Below the pieces are notes generated by a model. The model ran no database searches, was not told the origin of the DNA, and saw nothing but the letters and a program-made list of their open reading frames with translations. A stretch of DNA of 64,000 nt, from contig DASXVU010000048.1 in assembly GCA_036504055.1 (NCBI GenBank), positions 124,001 to 188,000 on the forward strand, given 5' to 3'. The position numbers and the translations under genes were made by a program. Of this stretch, positions 1-8,702 are shown in pieces; the stretch's first letter is position 1, and each line of letters begins with the position of its first letter. The stretch comes from Methanomassiliicoccales archaeon (lineage in GTDB: Archaea; Thermoplasmatota; Thermoplasmata; Methanomassiliicoccales; UBA472).

Positions 1-1284
1 TTTCATTGGATTATTTCTATACAAAAAGAACATCTTGCGCCCAGATTTCCTCATATCCAAGAACCCGAGTTTGGTCAGAAGGAGCAGGTCTGTCCTCGCT
101 GTTTGATGGACGACATTGAATTTGGAGACAATCTCGGCCACTGTTACAGCCGTATCCTTACGCTTGAGAAAATCCTTGAGGATCTCAGCCTGTCTGAAGT
201 TCAATTCTGGGTGCATCTCGACGATCGCTGTCGCCGTTCTGGCCTCCTCCTGTTTCCTTTTGATGTACGCCTTCGTATTCTCCAAGGCCTTCTCCATGCA
301 CTCAAGATTGAAATTTATGAAATATGTCACATCATTTTCATCCGTCTCGGTATAGAGGTAGGCAAGGTTGTACCGGCCCCGACTTTGTTTGATAACCTTC
401 GAGACAGCCATATATTCGAAGAGCCAGTAGCCAGATCTCATGGCTTTCCAGTACATCAGCGCCCTTGCCAATCGACCATTGCCATCGACGAATGGATGGA
501 GATATCCGATCATGAAATGGATCACGATCGCCTTTAATAGCGGGTGCAGATAGCCACCGGAATCGTCATCGTTCGCAAATGCGCATAGCTTCTCCATGTA
601 TTCCGGGATCTTGACATGGGATGGCGGTTGGTGGTATATCGTACCCTCCAGGGGGTCCATGACGACCGTCTCGTCATCCTGCCTGAACCGTCCTTCGAAT
701 TTTGGGTCATCAAGGGTATCATGCGTTATTAGCCGGTGGAGTTCCAGGATGGATGATTCCGTCAATGTCCGGTCAGCCATCTCCTTGATCCTTTGCATAG
801 TGACATAATCATTGACGATCATCCTCTCGGAATGGGAGCGGGGTCTCCTTCCCTCTCTAAGCATGCGCTTCGCTTCCTTGGTGGTCGTAACAGCCCCTTC
901 CAGTTGACTTGAGGCTATCGCTTCCTCCATCAGCGAACTCACTATGTACCGTTCCATCTCCGATTCATGAAGGGGCTCAGCAACCACGATCGATCCAGAC
1001 GCTCCGATATCAAGGATGTGGAGGATACGATGGGCCTCCTTGGTGATGTTGTACTGGAGCTCTACATCTCCAAAATCGATGGGATAGGAATTGCCCATCC
1101 TCGACAATTTCACAAGGGCCCAGGTATATTCGGGGTCTTGGAGGTCTTTTCTTCTAAGCTCATCCCAATGGATGTAGTCCTCGTCGTAACGTTTTGCCAA
1201 TTCCAAGGACTTCTTGAATAGACCTTCTTTGATAATTCTGTCCTGCAATTGACTGTAGGGTATTGGCTTCTCAGGCATCTTCAT
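1..1284 (-). CDS. Fic family protein (partial, C-terminus beyond window)
   Basis: Fic proteins transfer AMP or another nucleotide monophosphate to target hydroxyl groups. Reading down the minus strand from ATG at 1284 the frame stays open to base 1, so the C-terminus is cut by the window edge (428 codons seen). The core Fic motif HPFVDGNGRLAR is at residues 263-274, with the catalytic His and the phosphate-binding GNGR. An N-terminal helix motif SSQLEG (125-130) matches the inhibitory [ST]xxxE[GN] signature, so this is an auto-inhibited (class II type) Fic protein. Residues about 375-418 look like a winged helix, a common C-terminal add-on in this family. No antitoxin partner is visible upstream. 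Family assignment is firm; the target is unknown. Confidence 0.9.
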   Translation of the reverse strand, partial: MKMPEKPIPYSQLQDRIIKEGLFKKSLELAKRYDEDYIHWDELRRKDLQDPEYTWALVKLSRMGNSYPIDFGDVELQYNITKEAHRILHILDIGASGSIVVAEPLHESEMERYIVSSLMEEAIASSQLEGAVTTTKEAKRMLREGRRPRSHSERMIVNDYVTMQRIKEMADRTLTESSILELHRLITHDTLDDPKFEGRFRQDDETVVMDPLEGTIYHQPPSHVKIPEYMEKLCAFANDDDSGGYLHPLLKAIVIHFMIGYLHPFVDGNGRLARALMYWKAMRSGYWLFEYMAVSKVIKQSRGRYNLAYLYTETDENDVTYFINFNLECMEKALENTKAYIKRKQEEARTATAIVEMHPELNFRQAEILKDFLKRKDTAVTVAEIVSKFNVVHQTARTDLLLLTKLGFLDMRKSGRKMFFLYRNNPMK

Positions 1285-1330
1285 CTTAGCACTATTCGAT
1301 AAGTAATATCGAACTGGACATAATAACCTA

Positions 1331-1355
1331 TTGCTAATACAATACATTTTAGCAA
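1331..1355. promoter_or_regulatory. Small inverted repeat upstream of fic
   Basis: TTGCTAA (1331-1337) and TTAGCAA (1349-1355) form a 7-bp inverted repeat with an 11-nt spacer; another TTAGCA follows at 1359-1364. It lies 47 bp upstream of the fic start, in AT-rich sequence, where an operator or promoter would be expected. Confidence 0.35.
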
Positions 1356-1378
1356 TAATTAGCATTTCCACAAACTAC

Positions 1379-1417
1379 ATGATTACTACTAATCTGACAT
1401 TGATTAGCAGTAATCAT
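1379..1417. promoter_or_regulatory. 16-bp near-perfect palindrome between cooC and fic
   Basis: Arms 1379-1394 and 1402-1417 are inverted repeats of 16 bp with one mismatch and a 7-nt spacer. The site lies 75 bp past the cooC stop and 95 bp before the fic start. It could act as an operator for fic or as a hairpin in the cooC 3' UTR; no T-run follows on the minus strand, so a plain terminator is less likely. Confidence 0.5.
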
Positions 1418-1491
1418 CAATGCCGGTATAAGCGCATCCATCTTCACAAATGGCCAATATATGGTCTAAACGGACTCATTGCGATTGTCGG

Positions 1492-2274
1492 TCACGAATC
1501 GATACGGTCCTTGATGAACTGGATTATCGGCAGGAGCGGTTCGATCCCGGGCATGTCCATCGGCGAAACACCGAGCAGGTCCGCGCCCTTGACCACGTTC
1601 GAGTTCGGCAGCGTCGCGATGAGCAGCAGGTGCTCCTTCTTCAGCTCCTTGGCCACCAGCGCTTCCTCGTTCTCCGTAGAACACTTGTTCAAAACGACGA
1701 AAATGTTCCCGACCCCAATCTCCTTGGCCATCCGGGCGATGGTGATGGCGGTGTCCACCGACCTCATTCCCGGTTCCACCACTATCAGCATGACGTCGAC
1801 GTTCCTGGCGGTGGAGCGGCCCAGATGCTCCAGTCCCGCCTCCATGTCCATGATGACGACCTCTTCTCCGGACAGGACGTGGGACATGAGCGCTTTCAGA
1901 AGCGAGGATTCCGGACAGAAGCATCCGCTTCCCGGCGTCTCGATCGTCCCGAGGACCAGCAACGTCACGCCATCCGGTGCCCGGAGGCCGTAATGGTCAA
2001 CGATGTCGTCCACCTTCGGGTTCAGCTTGAACATGCCGCCGTAGCTCGACCCGGGCCGTGCCCCGGTCCGTTCCTCGATCAGGTCCAGCATCCCGGACAG
2101 CGGCGTGATCGATTCACGTTCGTTCCTATGCACGCCCAGTGCCGACGCCAAACTGGTGGCCGGGTCGGCGTCGATGGCTATCACCTTGCTGCCCTGGCGG
2201 GCATAGAGTCGGGCGAGCATCGCGGCGACGGTGGTCTTGCCCACCCCGCCCTTGCCCGCTACGGCGATCTTCAT
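1492..2274 (-). CDS. cooC: CooC-type nickel-insertion ATPase (CODH maturation)
   Basis: CooC/AcsF proteins are MinD-type ATPases that help insert nickel into carbon monoxide dehydrogenase. The deviant Walker A KGGVGKTT is at residues 8-15, followed by the IDADP switch region and a DMEAGLEHLGR segment typical of CooC. The frame could begin at 2304, but ATG 2274 is preferred: it gives the usual MKIAVAGKGG start, has AGGAAG upstream, and begins 4 bp after the stop of the preceding cooT gene. The 260-residue length is normal. The pair cooT-cooC is co-transcribed. No CODH gene is in the window, so the client enzyme must be elsewhere. Confidence 0.88.
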   Translation of the reverse strand: MKIAVAGKGGVGKTTVAAMLARLYARQGSKVIAIDADPATSLASALGVHRNERESITPLSGMLDLIEERTGARPGSSYGGMFKLNPKVDDIVDHYGLRAPDGVTLLVLGTIETPGSGCFCPESSLLKALMSHVLSGEEVVIMDMEAGLEHLGRSTARNVDVMLIVVEPGMRSVDTAITIARMAKEIGVGNIFVVLNKCSTENEEALVAKELKKEHLLLIATLPNSNVVKGADLLGVSPMDMPGIEPLLPIIQFIKDRIDS

Positions 2275-2278
2275 CGTG

Positions 2279-2470
2279 CTACTTCCTGATGAATACGATC
2301 CCATGGCTCATCAGGTTGGCCTCCTTCAGCGTGACCCCGGTCAATACCTTTCGCTGACCGAGGATGTCGATGAAGACCGTCTCGTCACCGTTGATGACGA
2401 TCCTTGACACATCCTTCATGACCTCCTTCACTCCCCCGTCCTCCTCCATGAAGACCGTCGACTCGCACAT
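2279..2470 (-). CDS. cooT: CooT family nickel-binding protein
   Basis: A 63-residue protein starting Met-Cys-Glu-Ser. CooT is a small dimeric Ni(II)-binding chaperone for carbon monoxide dehydrogenase, and Cys2 is its known nickel ligand; the MC start decides the start codon here (the frame is open further up to 2578, but that extension has no family resemblance). The body (DVSRIVI, FIDILGQRKVLTG, H near the end) fits the short beta-rich CooT fold. A T/A-rich TATA-like stretch about 25-30 nt upstream suggests a nearly leaderless transcript shared with cooC, which begins 4 bp downstream. Confidence 0.82.
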   Translation of the reverse strand: MCESTVFMEEDGGVKEVMKDVSRIVINGDETVFIDILGQRKVLTGVTLKEANLMSHGIVFIRK

Positions 2471-2665
2471 GATGATGCCATTGCAGGAACGATACTTAAA
2501 TTGGTCGGATATTTCCAGGAATGCATGAAATGAGAGGTGTGGCATCCAGTTTTGCATGGTGGGGAACCATAAGCTCAAAACGACTCAGGACGCCACAGAG
2601 GAAAAATTACGAAATCAGGGGTATATGATATCTTGCCTTGGTTTAATAATCCGATAATGCAAGGA

Positions 2666-3121
2666 TCAGGCGAACTTCCACTGCGAGAATTTTCCGTTGG
2701 ACTTCCGGCGCGGCGGTCTGGGGATCTCCTCGATCAATGCGTTGAAGATGTAACGCACCGGTACCCGCTTCATCTGTCCGGTCCAGTAGGGGCATTTGGT
2801 GCACCGGAACCCGAGGTCCACCTTCTCGTCGAAAAGGGTCTTGTTCCTTATCTGCACGGTCTCCGAACCGCACACCGGGCACTTGCCCTTGGTGGATGTC
2901 TCGGTAGTCTCGCGATAATGGATGTGGAGCTTGATGGGCGCCTTGAGCACGGCCGCCTTGCGGATGCGGATCTCGCTCGCGGTGAAGTCCGAATCCCTCT
3001 TCTTCAGCGCTTTGTGCACCAGCTCGGTGAGCATCCTCTGGGAGTCGACGGTCTGCTTCTCCCGGATAACCTCGGATATCGCCTCTACCAATATCTTAGA
3101 CGGCGGTATGCGGTAGCTCAT
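2666..3121 (-). CDS. Zn-ribbon protein of unknown function
   Basis: A 151-residue protein with a four-cysteine zinc ribbon: C81, C84 (CPVCG) and C107, C110 (CTKC). The N-terminal 60 residues are helical and charged. ATG 3121 is chosen over an upstream start at 3172 because the extra 17 residues are Cys/His-rich junk and a TATA-like AAAAATATG lies about 25-30 nt upstream of 3121. It resembles small archaeal conserved hypotheticals that may bind nucleic acid, but nothing in the sequence fixes a role. It stands alone between cooT and an EamA transporter on the same strand. Confidence 0.7.
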   Translation of the reverse strand: MSYRIPPSKILVEAISEVIREKQTVDSQRMLTELVHKALKKRDSDFTASEIRIRKAAVLKAPIKLHIHYRETTETSTKGKCPVCGSETVQIRNKTLFDEKVDLGFRCTKCPYWTGQMKRVPVRYIFNALIEEIPRPPRRKSNGKFSQWKFA

Positions 3122-3227
3122 TCGGGCCCACAATAATCTGTGAGTACACATATTTTTCCGATGATGTGACACTTCGTTCGTGCACCGGTCTTCATCATCC
3201 GTTCCGGACCCGGCGTCTACGGAAGGC

Positions 3228-4097
3228 TCACCGTTCCCGCATGACCAGACGTTCCGATACGTAGATGCCGAGGATGATCAATGCCATGCCGGCGAAGGTG
3301 AACACGGTCACCGCCTCCCCGAGCACGAGGGCGGCCAGAAGAACGCCGGCCAACGGGTTCAGGTAGATGAACATGCCCACGGTGGAGGCGGGCAGCTTCT
3401 CCACTCCGTTGTTGTACATGAAGAACGCCGCCAGCGAACAGAATATGGTCAGGAAGGCCATCGCGATCCAGGTGTCGCCCACGAACGCCGTGGGCGGGGT
3501 CATCGGTGAGAGCAGCAGGAACGGTAGCATCTCCAGCGCCCCGAAGATGAACACGTAGTTCAGCACCGTCAGCGTCGTGTACCTCTGGTTGATCGGCTTG
3601 CCGATGACGGTGTAGACGGCCCAGACCACGCAGCTGAGCAATGCCACGCCGTCGCCGAGCAGGTTGGCGGATAACGCGAACCCTCCGGACATGACCACGA
3701 AGGCGACGCCGGCGAACGCCATCACGGTCCCGAGCAGCTTGTTCCGGGTGACCTTCTCCTTGGTCATCAGGGACGAACCGAAAATAATGAAGAAAGGGGC
3801 CAGGCAGAAGATGAGCGTGAAATTGGTGACGCTGGTGTTTTCCAGCGCAAGCACCTGCAGGAGGAACTCCAGCGGGATGCCCAGGAACGCCAGCACCGCG
3901 AGCAGCGGAAGGTCCCTCATCTTTACGGCCAGCGCCTTGCGCCCCTTCCACAGCGAGGTGATGGCGAACAGTATGATCGCCGCCACGGAGAACCGATAGG
4001 CCACGATCTCGAAGATGTCCAGCTGGGTGAGCGCTACTTTGACCGCCACCCCGGACGCGCCCCAGAAGATGTTGGTCAGGACCAGCCCGATGAACAA
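3228..4097 (-). CDS. EamA/DMT-family membrane transporter
   Basis: A member of the drug/metabolite transporter superfamily with two EamA repeats: first half roughly residues 1-135, second roughly 145-285, about ten membrane helices. The motif WGASGVAVK in helix 1 and the ALENTSVTNFTLIFCLAPFF stretch are typical. Substrate cannot be told. The start is uncertain: the only usual start in frame is TTG 4095-4097, which falls inside the first membrane helix. The frame stays open upstream and encodes SDGWAFW just before it, which completes helix 1, so the true start may be a non-standard codon or lie across a frame error. Confidence 0.85.
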   Translation of the reverse strand: MFIGLVLTNIFWGASGVAVKVALTQLDIFEIVAYRFSVAAIILFAITSLWKGRKALAVKMRDLPLLAVLAFLGIPLEFLLQVLALENTSVTNFTLIFCLAPFFIIFGSSLMTKEKVTRNKLLGTVMAFAGVAFVVMSGGFALSANLLGDGVALLSCVVWAVYTVIGKPINQRYTTLTVLNYVFIFGALEMLPFLLLSPMTPPTAFVGDTWIAMAFLTIFCSLAAFFMYNNGVEKLPASTVGMFIYLNPLAGVLLAALVLGEAVTVFTFAGMALIILGIYVSERLVMRER

Positions 4098-4308
4098 CCA
4101 GAACGCCCAGCCATCGCTATGACGCCTGTCGGTTTCTTTGGGGACCTCATCAGAGCTAACGGTATCGCCAGGCCCTCGAACACGCTCCCCATATTTGATG
4201 CTTCCAAGATAACCGATTCGTCATAAGAATGGCTGAACTCCCCTGGCCACATGATATCCGCCTACTGAAAAAAGAAATAGCCAAGGCATCCATTGATTCC
4301 GGGATATC

Positions 4309-5664
4309 ATGTCAAAGGCTAGGGTCATCATCATGGGAGCGGCAGGCCGGGACTTCCACAACTTCAACACCTACTTCCGGGACAACGAATCGTACGAAGT
4401 GGTGGGCTTCACCGCCGCTCAGATCCCGAACATCTCCGACCGGAAATACCCTGCGGAGCTGGCCGGTAAGCTTTACCCTGACGGGATCTTGATCCATCCG
4501 GAATCGGACCTGGTGTCGCTCATTCATAAGGAGAGGATCGAACAGGTGGTGTTCGCCTATTCCGACATCTCCCACATCGACCTGATGCACAAGGCGTCGC
4601 TGGTGCTGGCGAACGGCGCGGATTTCCGGCTGATGGGGAATCCGGCGATCACCCTCCAGTCATCCAAACCGGTGATCAGCGTCTGTGCCGTACGTACCGG
4701 GGCGGGCAAGAGCCAGACCACCCGGAAGATCTGCCGTTTCCTGAAGAAGAAGGACCTGAGGGTGACCGCGGTGAGGCATCCGATGCCCTATGGCGACCTG
4801 GTGAAGCAGGCGGTGCAGCGTTTCGCCACGTACGAAGATCTTGACAAGAACGATTGCACCATCGAGGAACGCGAGGAGTATGAGCCGCTCATCGACAACG
4901 GCATCGTGGTATACGCCGGGGTCGACTACGAGAAGATCCTTCGGGAAGCGGAGAAGGAGTCGGACGTGATCATCTGGGACGGGGGGAACAACGACACCTC
5001 GTTCTACAAGTCCAACATCCATATCGTGATCGCCGACCCGCATCGGCCGGGGCATGAGCTGACCTATCATCCGGGAGAGACGAACGTGCGCATGGCGGAC
5101 GTGGTGGTCATCAACAAGGTGAACACCGCGGACCGGAAGGACATCCTGACGGTGAAGGAGAACGTGAGACTATTGAACCCTGGTGCCCAGATCATCGAGG
5201 CGGCCTCGCCGATAAAGGTGGACGACCCGTCGATGATCCGCGGCAAGCGTGTCCTGGTGGTGGAGGACGGTCCGACGGTGACGCACGGCGGAATGGCCTA
5301 CGGGGCCGGCACGATCGCCGCCGAGGACAACGGGGCGAAGGAACTGGTCGATCCGCGGAAATATGCCGTCGGCTCGATAGCCGAGACCTTCCGGAAGTTC
5401 ACCAACCTGGGGCCGATACTGCCGGCTATGGGCTATAGTGAGTTACAGGTCCATGAGCTTCAGGAGACCATCAACAACACCGAATGCGACGTGGTGGTGG
5501 CCGGCACCCCGATCGACCTGAACCGGGTGATAAAGGTGAACAAGCCGATAGTCCGCGTGCATTACGAGCTGGCGGAGATAGGCCATCCGACCCTGGAGGA
5601 GTACATCGACCAGAGCCTGGGGCCGCTGCTGGAGAAGTGCGACGACATGTGCAAGATACTGTGA
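4309..5664 (+). CDS. cpgS: Cyclic 2,3-diphosphoglycerate synthase
   Basis: The enzyme closes 2,3-bisphosphoglycerate to the cyclic anhydride cDPG with ATP; cDPG is a potassium-balanced compatible solute and phosphate store of methanogens. The 451-residue length matches the family (also annotated as predicted GTPase, COG2403). Visible features are an N-terminal Rossmann-like segment (MGAAGRDFHNF), a P-loop RTGAGKSQTTRK near residues 128-139, and IWDGGNNDTSF with DPHRPG in the nucleotide-binding half. The start ATG follows GGGATATC, a spacing seen before other genes here. It is transcribed divergently from the EamA gene. Confidence 0.85.
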   Translation: MSKARVIIMGAAGRDFHNFNTYFRDNESYEVVGFTAAQIPNISDRKYPAELAGKLYPDGILIHPESDLVSLIHKERIEQVVFAYSDISHIDLMHKASLVLANGADFRLMGNPAITLQSSKPVISVCAVRTGAGKSQTTRKICRFLKKKDLRVTAVRHPMPYGDLVKQAVQRFATYEDLDKNDCTIEEREEYEPLIDNGIVVYAGVDYEKILREAEKESDVIIWDGGNNDTSFYKSNIHIVIADPHRPGHELTYHPGETNVRMADVVVINKVNTADRKDILTVKENVRLLNPGAQIIEAASPIKVDDPSMIRGKRVLVVEDGPTVTHGGMAYGAGTIAAEDNGAKELVDPRKYAVGSIAETFRKFTNLGPILPAMGYSELQVHELQETINNTECDVVVAGTPIDLNRVIKVNKPIVRVHYELAEIGHPTLEEYIDQSLGPLLEKCDDMCKIL

Positions 5665-5688
5665 TGGTTCGGTCGACCGGACCCAGTT

Positions 5689-5931
5689 TCACTCAACGAT
5701 GTCCGGCAGGACCCGCTCTTCGGGATCATCGTAATGTTCCACTTCGATGGTCACGTTAGGCTTGATTCCGGCCAGGGCAGGCAGGACGTGATTGAGGATC
5801 TGTTCGGCGGTCGCCTTGAATCTCCGCCCTCGCATGCTCACCTTGCACCAGCCGTCCTTATCCTTGTAATAGAACTCGGTGGAGTTCTTGCCCTTGATCT
5901 TGATGACATAGGTCTCGTTGGTCAGGTTCAT
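5689..5931 (-). CDS. Small conserved hypothetical protein
   Basis: An 80-residue acidic protein with beta-strand pattern (YVIKIKG, TEFYYKD, WCKVSMRGRRF) and a helix near TAEQILNHVLPAL. ATG 5931 is preferred over 5961 because the upstream ten residues are Arg-rich read-through of the 5' region and AGGCG precedes 5931. It is convergent with cpgS, 24 bp apart. I do not recognise the family; the compact strand-helix-strand composition suggests a folded cytoplasmic protein. Confidence 0.6.
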   Translation of the reverse strand: MNLTNETYVIKIKGKNSTEFYYKDKDGWCKVSMRGRRFKATAEQILNHVLPALAGIKPNVTIEVEHYDDPEERVLPDIVE

Positions 5932-6123
5932 GGTTCGCCTATGGCGAGTCCGAATCATCAAGATTTTGCCAACCTATTCACAGCTGGTGGAAGTTGGACT
6001 GGCGAAATGGTTGGATCCTTAGGAAATATAGAGGCAAGAATGATACCCATCATGAACTGCCAAGGTACTTTGTATTCTATCCAAAAAGAATGAAATAGTG
6101 TCTACCGCATCGACTGGATGCTT

Positions 6124-6207
6124 GCGGGGGTAGCCAAGCTCGGCCAACGGCGCAGGACTTAAGATTCTGTCCCTAGCGGTTCGCGGGTTCGAATCCCACC
6201 CCCCGCA
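6124..6207 (+). tRNA. tRNA-Leu (UAA)
   Basis: An 84-nt class II tRNA. Acceptor stem GCGGGGG/CCCCCGC pairs fully, discriminator A6207, anticodon stem CAGGA/TTCTG around loop CTTAAGA with anticodon TAA, a long variable arm as expected for Leu, and T-loop TTCGAAT. CCA is not encoded. The T stem GCGGG/CCCAC has a C-A mispair at its second position, a minor oddity. The gene borders the AT-rich accessory stretch that follows. Confidence 0.93.
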
Positions 6208-6595
6208 CTTTTAGCTCCGGGGTTATATCCATATTGAACAAATGTCCCATTTTATAATAATTCTAACAATATAATGAACAATTAATAGCCCCTTTATGTC
6301 GTCGCCTTCGGGGTCTATTCAGACGTCAGCAGTCGCTTCAAAATACCCCTGAATGTATAGTAATTATTGACATTTGTCAGCGGTGAATTTGCGAATGAAT
6401 AACATTGTTCCTTCAATGTACGAAATCGACCTTAATGTTGACAATGGACGGTTGGTGGGAACGTCCCTCGGACAGAACCCGAAAACAACATGACTAAAGA
6501 TCTAATTGGCGATCATTAAGGTCCGTAAGGCAGGATAATCTCTAAGTTAGGATAATGATATGATATTTTGATTATTAATTGAAAGGTCTCTATCT
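6208..6595. other. AT-rich intergenic region after tRNA-Leu
   Basis: 388 bp with no credible gene. It is clearly richer in A and T than the flanks, as are the next two genes. I looked for a copy of the tRNA 3' end (an attachment-site repeat) downstream and did not see one. AAAGGT lies ahead of the next start. Confidence 0.6.
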
Positions 6596-7720
6596 ATGGC
6601 AGTAAGATTGGAGCAATTGGATTCAGGATTCGATTTCGAAGCCCATAAAAGGAAGGCCATGGAAGACTATGGTAAAATCCGCCTTTTGTATCTGCAATTT
6701 TCCAATGTGGTCAAACATATCATGGAAAAGGCCTTGGCTGAAAAAAAGGTTAAAGTCAGTTCGATAGAGACACGGGCAAAAAGCATTCAAAGTTTCGGAG
6801 AGAAGGCTGGGGAATCGTCAAAGAATAACCCAAACCAACCCAAATATGCCACACCGATGAAGGATATTAATGATATGGCAGGGATCAGAGTCATAATATT
6901 TTTCCCAAATGATATAAAAAGAGTGGACGATTGTATAAGGACTGAGTTCGGCGTCGAAAAATATGTGGAGCATTCCTCTTCGAAGTTTCAGGAGGAGCAA
7001 GGGCACTTTGGTTATCAAAGTAAGCATTTTATAATTCGTCTAAAGAGTCGACGAACCGTTCTTCCGGAATATCGACCATATAAGGACCTGAGAGCCGAGA
7101 TCCAGGTTCGAACGGTCCTCCAACATGCATGGGCTGAGATAGAACATGATATCCAGTACAAGTCACCAACTAACATTCCTGAGGAACTGAAGGGGCGGTT
7201 TTCGGAATTGGCGAAAGTGCTAAATAACGCAGATGATGAATTTCAAGACATTCAAAAGACAGATGACATTTTACGGACAACGGCTCGGGCATCTGTAAAA
7301 CTTGGTGATTACGATCAGGTCGAGATCACTCCGGATTCTCTTAGAACATATCTTAACAAGCGTTTTGGTTCAGAGAATACCAATATTGACATTTTTTATG
7401 ACCAGGAAACAGATGTCTTACACTATCTCGGTTTCTCTAACTTGGGACAGGTAGAAGAATGCATAAAGGGTAACGATAACGACAAGATAAGCAGGTTATT
7501 GAATTCCGGAAGGTTAATAGATAATCAAAAGGTCCGATTTGAGGATGCGTTGATTGCTGCAATGGGGGAGTCATATCTGAAGGATCATCCTTTGGCATCA
7601 AAGACCTTTTTTCAAGGTGATGTCAAGAGGAAGATCAAGATCTTGAAAGAGAACAATATGGTCGTTGGTTCCTATCGCCCTAAGAACCTTGATTCCGAGC
7701 AAGATCACTTGGACCAATGA
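6596..7720 (+). CDS. RelA/SpoT-domain (alarmone synthetase-like) protein
   Basis: The N-terminal 240 residues form a RelA/SpoT nucleotidyltransferase domain, which moves pyrophosphate from ATP to a guanosine (or, in toxic relatives, to other substrates). Diagnostic motifs are DINDMAGIRVI (about residue 91), GYQSKH (about 137), and EIQVRTVLQHAWAEIEHDI (about 166-184). No HD hydrolase, TGS or ACT domain is present, so it is a small-synthetase type. The C-terminal 130 residues are unassigned. Base composition is lower in GC than cpgS, consistent with transfer. It is convergent with a TIR gene. It could be a stress synthetase or a toxin of the toxSAS/CapRel kind. Confidence 0.85.
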   Translation: MAVRLEQLDSGFDFEAHKRKAMEDYGKIRLLYLQFSNVVKHIMEKALAEKKVKVSSIETRAKSIQSFGEKAGESSKNNPNQPKYATPMKDINDMAGIRVIIFFPNDIKRVDDCIRTEFGVEKYVEHSSSKFQEEQGHFGYQSKHFIIRLKSRRTVLPEYRPYKDLRAEIQVRTVLQHAWAEIEHDIQYKSPTNIPEELKGRFSELAKVLNNADDEFQDIQKTDDILRTTARASVKLGDYDQVEITPDSLRTYLNKRFGSENTNIDIFYDQETDVLHYLGFSNLGQVEECIKGNDNDKISRLLNSGRLIDNQKVRFEDALIAAMGESYLKDHPLASKTFFQGDVKRKIKILKENNMVVGSYRPKNLDSEQDHLDQ

Positions 7721-7854
7721 ACATTGCTCTTCATGGCTCGTGCCGGGATTCCAGCAGCCATAGAGTGATAGGGTATGTCCCTGGACACCACCGACCTGGC
7801 CGCAAACCGAACCGTCGCCGGCATATACACCTTTATGATCGTCCATGAAATCAT

Positions 7855-8388
7855 TCATAGCAATGGAGGGGGCAGTTCATTTTTCGATGAAGGATTGCTA
7901 ACCCTGGGCTCTCCATTTCTTGTAAGGAAGTACAACGTCAACACTGCAACCAATCCAACCCCAGCCCCGATTATTAGGTGAAATATTGCCTGTGACGTAG
8001 TCTCATGTTCCACATAGCGAGTGAAGACGACAGATAGGGTATCGAACCCTTTCTTTGAATCCGGCTCGTCGAGCTTTATATATTCCATTCCCACCAAGAA
8101 TCCTCCAGGGGTGCTCCTGCCCACTATCAATGTAATGATCTGCTTGTTGAGGGCATAAGCGAAAGCTACCTCTTGTTGTACTATTTGGGAGGATGCGCTT
8201 GATTCGGTGCAGAGGTAAACAAGGATATCGGAGGAACGGATAGCAAGATCAAGCTTTAGCGGCAGACGCTGTCCGGGTCTTGGGTCGTCCTCGGCCATAT
8301 AGACGGATACCCCGAGCCCTTCGATCTTATCTTTAATTACTCTCGCAAGGGCCTCATCCAAATTGGAATGGCTTAGGAAGACCTTCAT
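7855..8388 (-). CDS. TIR-domain protein with C-terminal membrane anchor
   Basis: TIR domains of this type often cleave NAD+ or make cyclic ADP-ribose signals in immunity. Residues 1-125 are TIR: start MKVFLSHSNLDE, then SSDILVYLCTESS and QQEVAFAYA, whose Glu sits where the catalytic Glu of enzymatic TIRs lies. One membrane helix (about AIFHLIIGAGVGLVAVLTLY) follows near residue 140, with a short polar tail. ATG 8388 is chosen, with GGGGAT ahead; the frame is open to 8625 but the extension looks non-coding. AT-rich like its convergent neighbour. Role in defence is inferred from family and context. Confidence 0.85.
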   Translation of the reverse strand: MKVFLSHSNLDEALARVIKDKIEGLGVSVYMAEDDPRPGQRLPLKLDLAIRSSDILVYLCTESSASSQIVQQEVAFAYALNKQIITLIVGRSTPGGFLVGMEYIKLDEPDSKKGFDTLSVVFTRYVEHETTSQAIFHLIIGAGVGLVAVLTLYFLTRNGEPRVSNPSSKNELPPPLL

Positions 8389-8702
8389 TGTTAATCCCCA
8401 TGCATCAGCGCCCTCTTCCCGATTTAACTCCATCGGGCTGCGCATCACAAGGTGGTAATTATATCGGCCTTGGCCAAATTGCATGATGCCGTTCACTCGT
8501 CCCGGACACTTCGTCATGCCCTTCATAAGGTAATGACAATAGTCTGGGCAAACGGTGAAGACGATTCTGATAAGCCTAGTGGTTTCCTCGACGGTCCGGA
8601 AAAATAGGTTCATTAGCATTATCACCGAAGTGGATATGGTCTGGCACAGAAGAATGAAACAATACGGTTGTCAGTTGTATTGTTTGAAGGATTTGTCTGT
8701 TG

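Noticed and set aside
1450-2289. 279-codon plus-strand frame over cooC
   Set aside because: Antisense shadow of a clear CooC gene; composition rich in Arg, His and Pro as usual for such shadows.
8389-8625. N-terminal extension of the TIR protein
   Set aside because: Open frame but Cys/Met-rich without domain; a good ribosome site stands just before the conserved TIR start at 8388.
6208-8700. Attachment-site repeat of the tRNA-Leu 3' end
   Set aside because: I looked for a second copy of the T-loop and acceptor sequence downstream and found none; an integrase is also absent.
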